Source of the DNA: an uncultured Leptotrichia sp.
GTDB taxonomy: Bacteria; Fusobacteriota; Fusobacteriia; Fusobacteriales; Leptotrichiaceae
NCBI GenBank assembly: GCA_937925095.1
Contig: CALEXX010000045.1
Coordinates: 32,998 to 96,997, forward strand
Direction: 5' to 3'
DNA length: 64,000 bases
Part shown: piece after piece, positions 63,620 through 64,000 of the stretch
How positions within the stretch are numbered: the first letter of the stretch is position 1
Layout of the letters: every line of letters starts with the position of its first letter
Program-made: the position numbers and the translations under genes
Notes under the pieces: generated by a model
Told to the model about the DNA's origin: nothing
What the model saw: the letters and a program-made list of their open reading frames with translations, nothing else
Database searches by the model: none

Positions 63620-64000
63620 TTATTTCTTGGAAAATTTAGATTTTTTTCGTTTTTTTAAAAAGTTTGCAATATCAAATCTATATCTTGCATATAATCCAAT
63701 TAAAAAAGCGATAGAAATAAAAATAATTTTTGGAATACTATAGGCATAAGGATCTTCAATAAAATGGATAGTAGCTGTCATTATAACTTCGCCATTAAAG
63801 GCTATTAATTTTTTTTCAGATATAAAATCTCTTATTTTATCTGGTAAGTTTATAGTATAGCTATCTTTTAAGTTTGAAAAATTCAATAAATAGTCAAGAA
63901 CTTCTTTATCAACAATTTCATAAATAGTTCTATTTATATTTTGATTAAAACCATAAATATCAAAATAGTAATATTTATTTCCTTTTTTCCATATACTTCC
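63620..64000 (-). CDS. DKNYY-family membrane-anchored protein, copy 4 (C-terminal part, runs off window)
   Basis: The frame is open from the window end (GSIWKKGNKYYYFDIYG) to the stop at 63620, 126 codons. GSIWKKGNKYYYFD aligns with GSVWQKGDKYYYFDNLG of copies 2 and 3, so it is the end of a fourth paralogue. It ends with the same layout: a short helical region, a span (IPKIIFISIAFLIGLYARY) and a basic tail. Confidence 0.8.
   Translation of the reverse strand, partial: GSIWKKGNKYYYFDIYGFNQNINRTIYEIVDKEVLDYLLNFSNLKDSYTINLPDKIRDFISEKKLIAFNGEVIMTATIHFIEDPYAYSIPKIIFISIAFLIGLYARYRFDIANFLKKRKKSKFSKK

Overview
The window is a 64 kb stretch of very AT-rich bacterial DNA, coded almost wholly on the minus strand; only one convincing gene (13616-13990) is on plus. 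The low G+C, tandem DKNYY-family proteins, the CIRCE-controlled groESL and the general protein flavour suggest a fusobacterium, most likely a Leptotrichia-like member of Leptotrichiaceae. No rRNA, tRNA, CRISPR array, prophage or intact insertion sequence was seen.

Layout. 1-5.2 kb: a restriction-modification island with a type III Res (cut by the window edge) and Mod pair, then an orphan type I HsdM whose HsdS and RhuM neighbours are decayed remnants. 5.3-13.5 kb: a MITE-like repeat, a GH13 protein with degenerate catalytic motifs, and housekeeping genes (comFC, zinc ribbon, yraN, rnhB, rluD, HD protein, TruA-like enzyme, HAD phosphatase, DUF896). 13.6 kb: a small carbonic-anhydrase-like protein.

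14.0-28.5 kb is the most unusual part: a self-contained 12-gene minus-strand operon with a strong promoter at 28563-28591. In transcription order it encodes a 722-residue sheath-like protein, a 145-residue Hcp/tail-tube-like protein, a 260-residue possible fibre or baseplate protein, a J-protein that starts at ATA, two FHA proteins (one membrane-anchored, one with a zinc ribbon), a PP2C-like phosphatase with TPR/coiled-coil repeats, a degenerate PP2C-like protein, a Ser/Thr kinase, a large Hsp70-like ATPase, an HlyD-like membrane-fusion protein and a membrane-anchored M23 peptidase. Kinase, phosphatase and FHA together recall the threonine-phosphorylation control of type VI secretion, here next to a tube/sheath-like pair. 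I see no VgrG, TssK/F/G/E, TssJLM or ClpV, so this is a candidate reduced or novel contractile-type or phospho-regulated envelope system, not a recognised T6SS.

28.7-33.3 kb: an ABC importer of the TrpXYZ type with two lipoproteins, and HU. 33.3-39.1 kb: a calcium-type P-type ATPase, two unknown proteins, a D-2-hydroxyacid dehydrogenase and a HAD-IB phosphatase. 39.2-39.7 kb: nested MITE-like repeats and the groESL terminator. 39.7-52.6 kb: groESL with CIRCE, a secreted cyclophilin, an ABC-2 exporter, Mn-dependent pyrophosphatase, and the DinG-PgpH-YbeY-DgkA/PAP2 operon. 52.8-58.2 kb: a zinc/manganese-type metal ABC importer with extra periplasmic proteins. 58.4-64 kb: an array of at least four DKNYY-family membrane proteins, interrupted by a GNAT acetyltransferase and running off the window.
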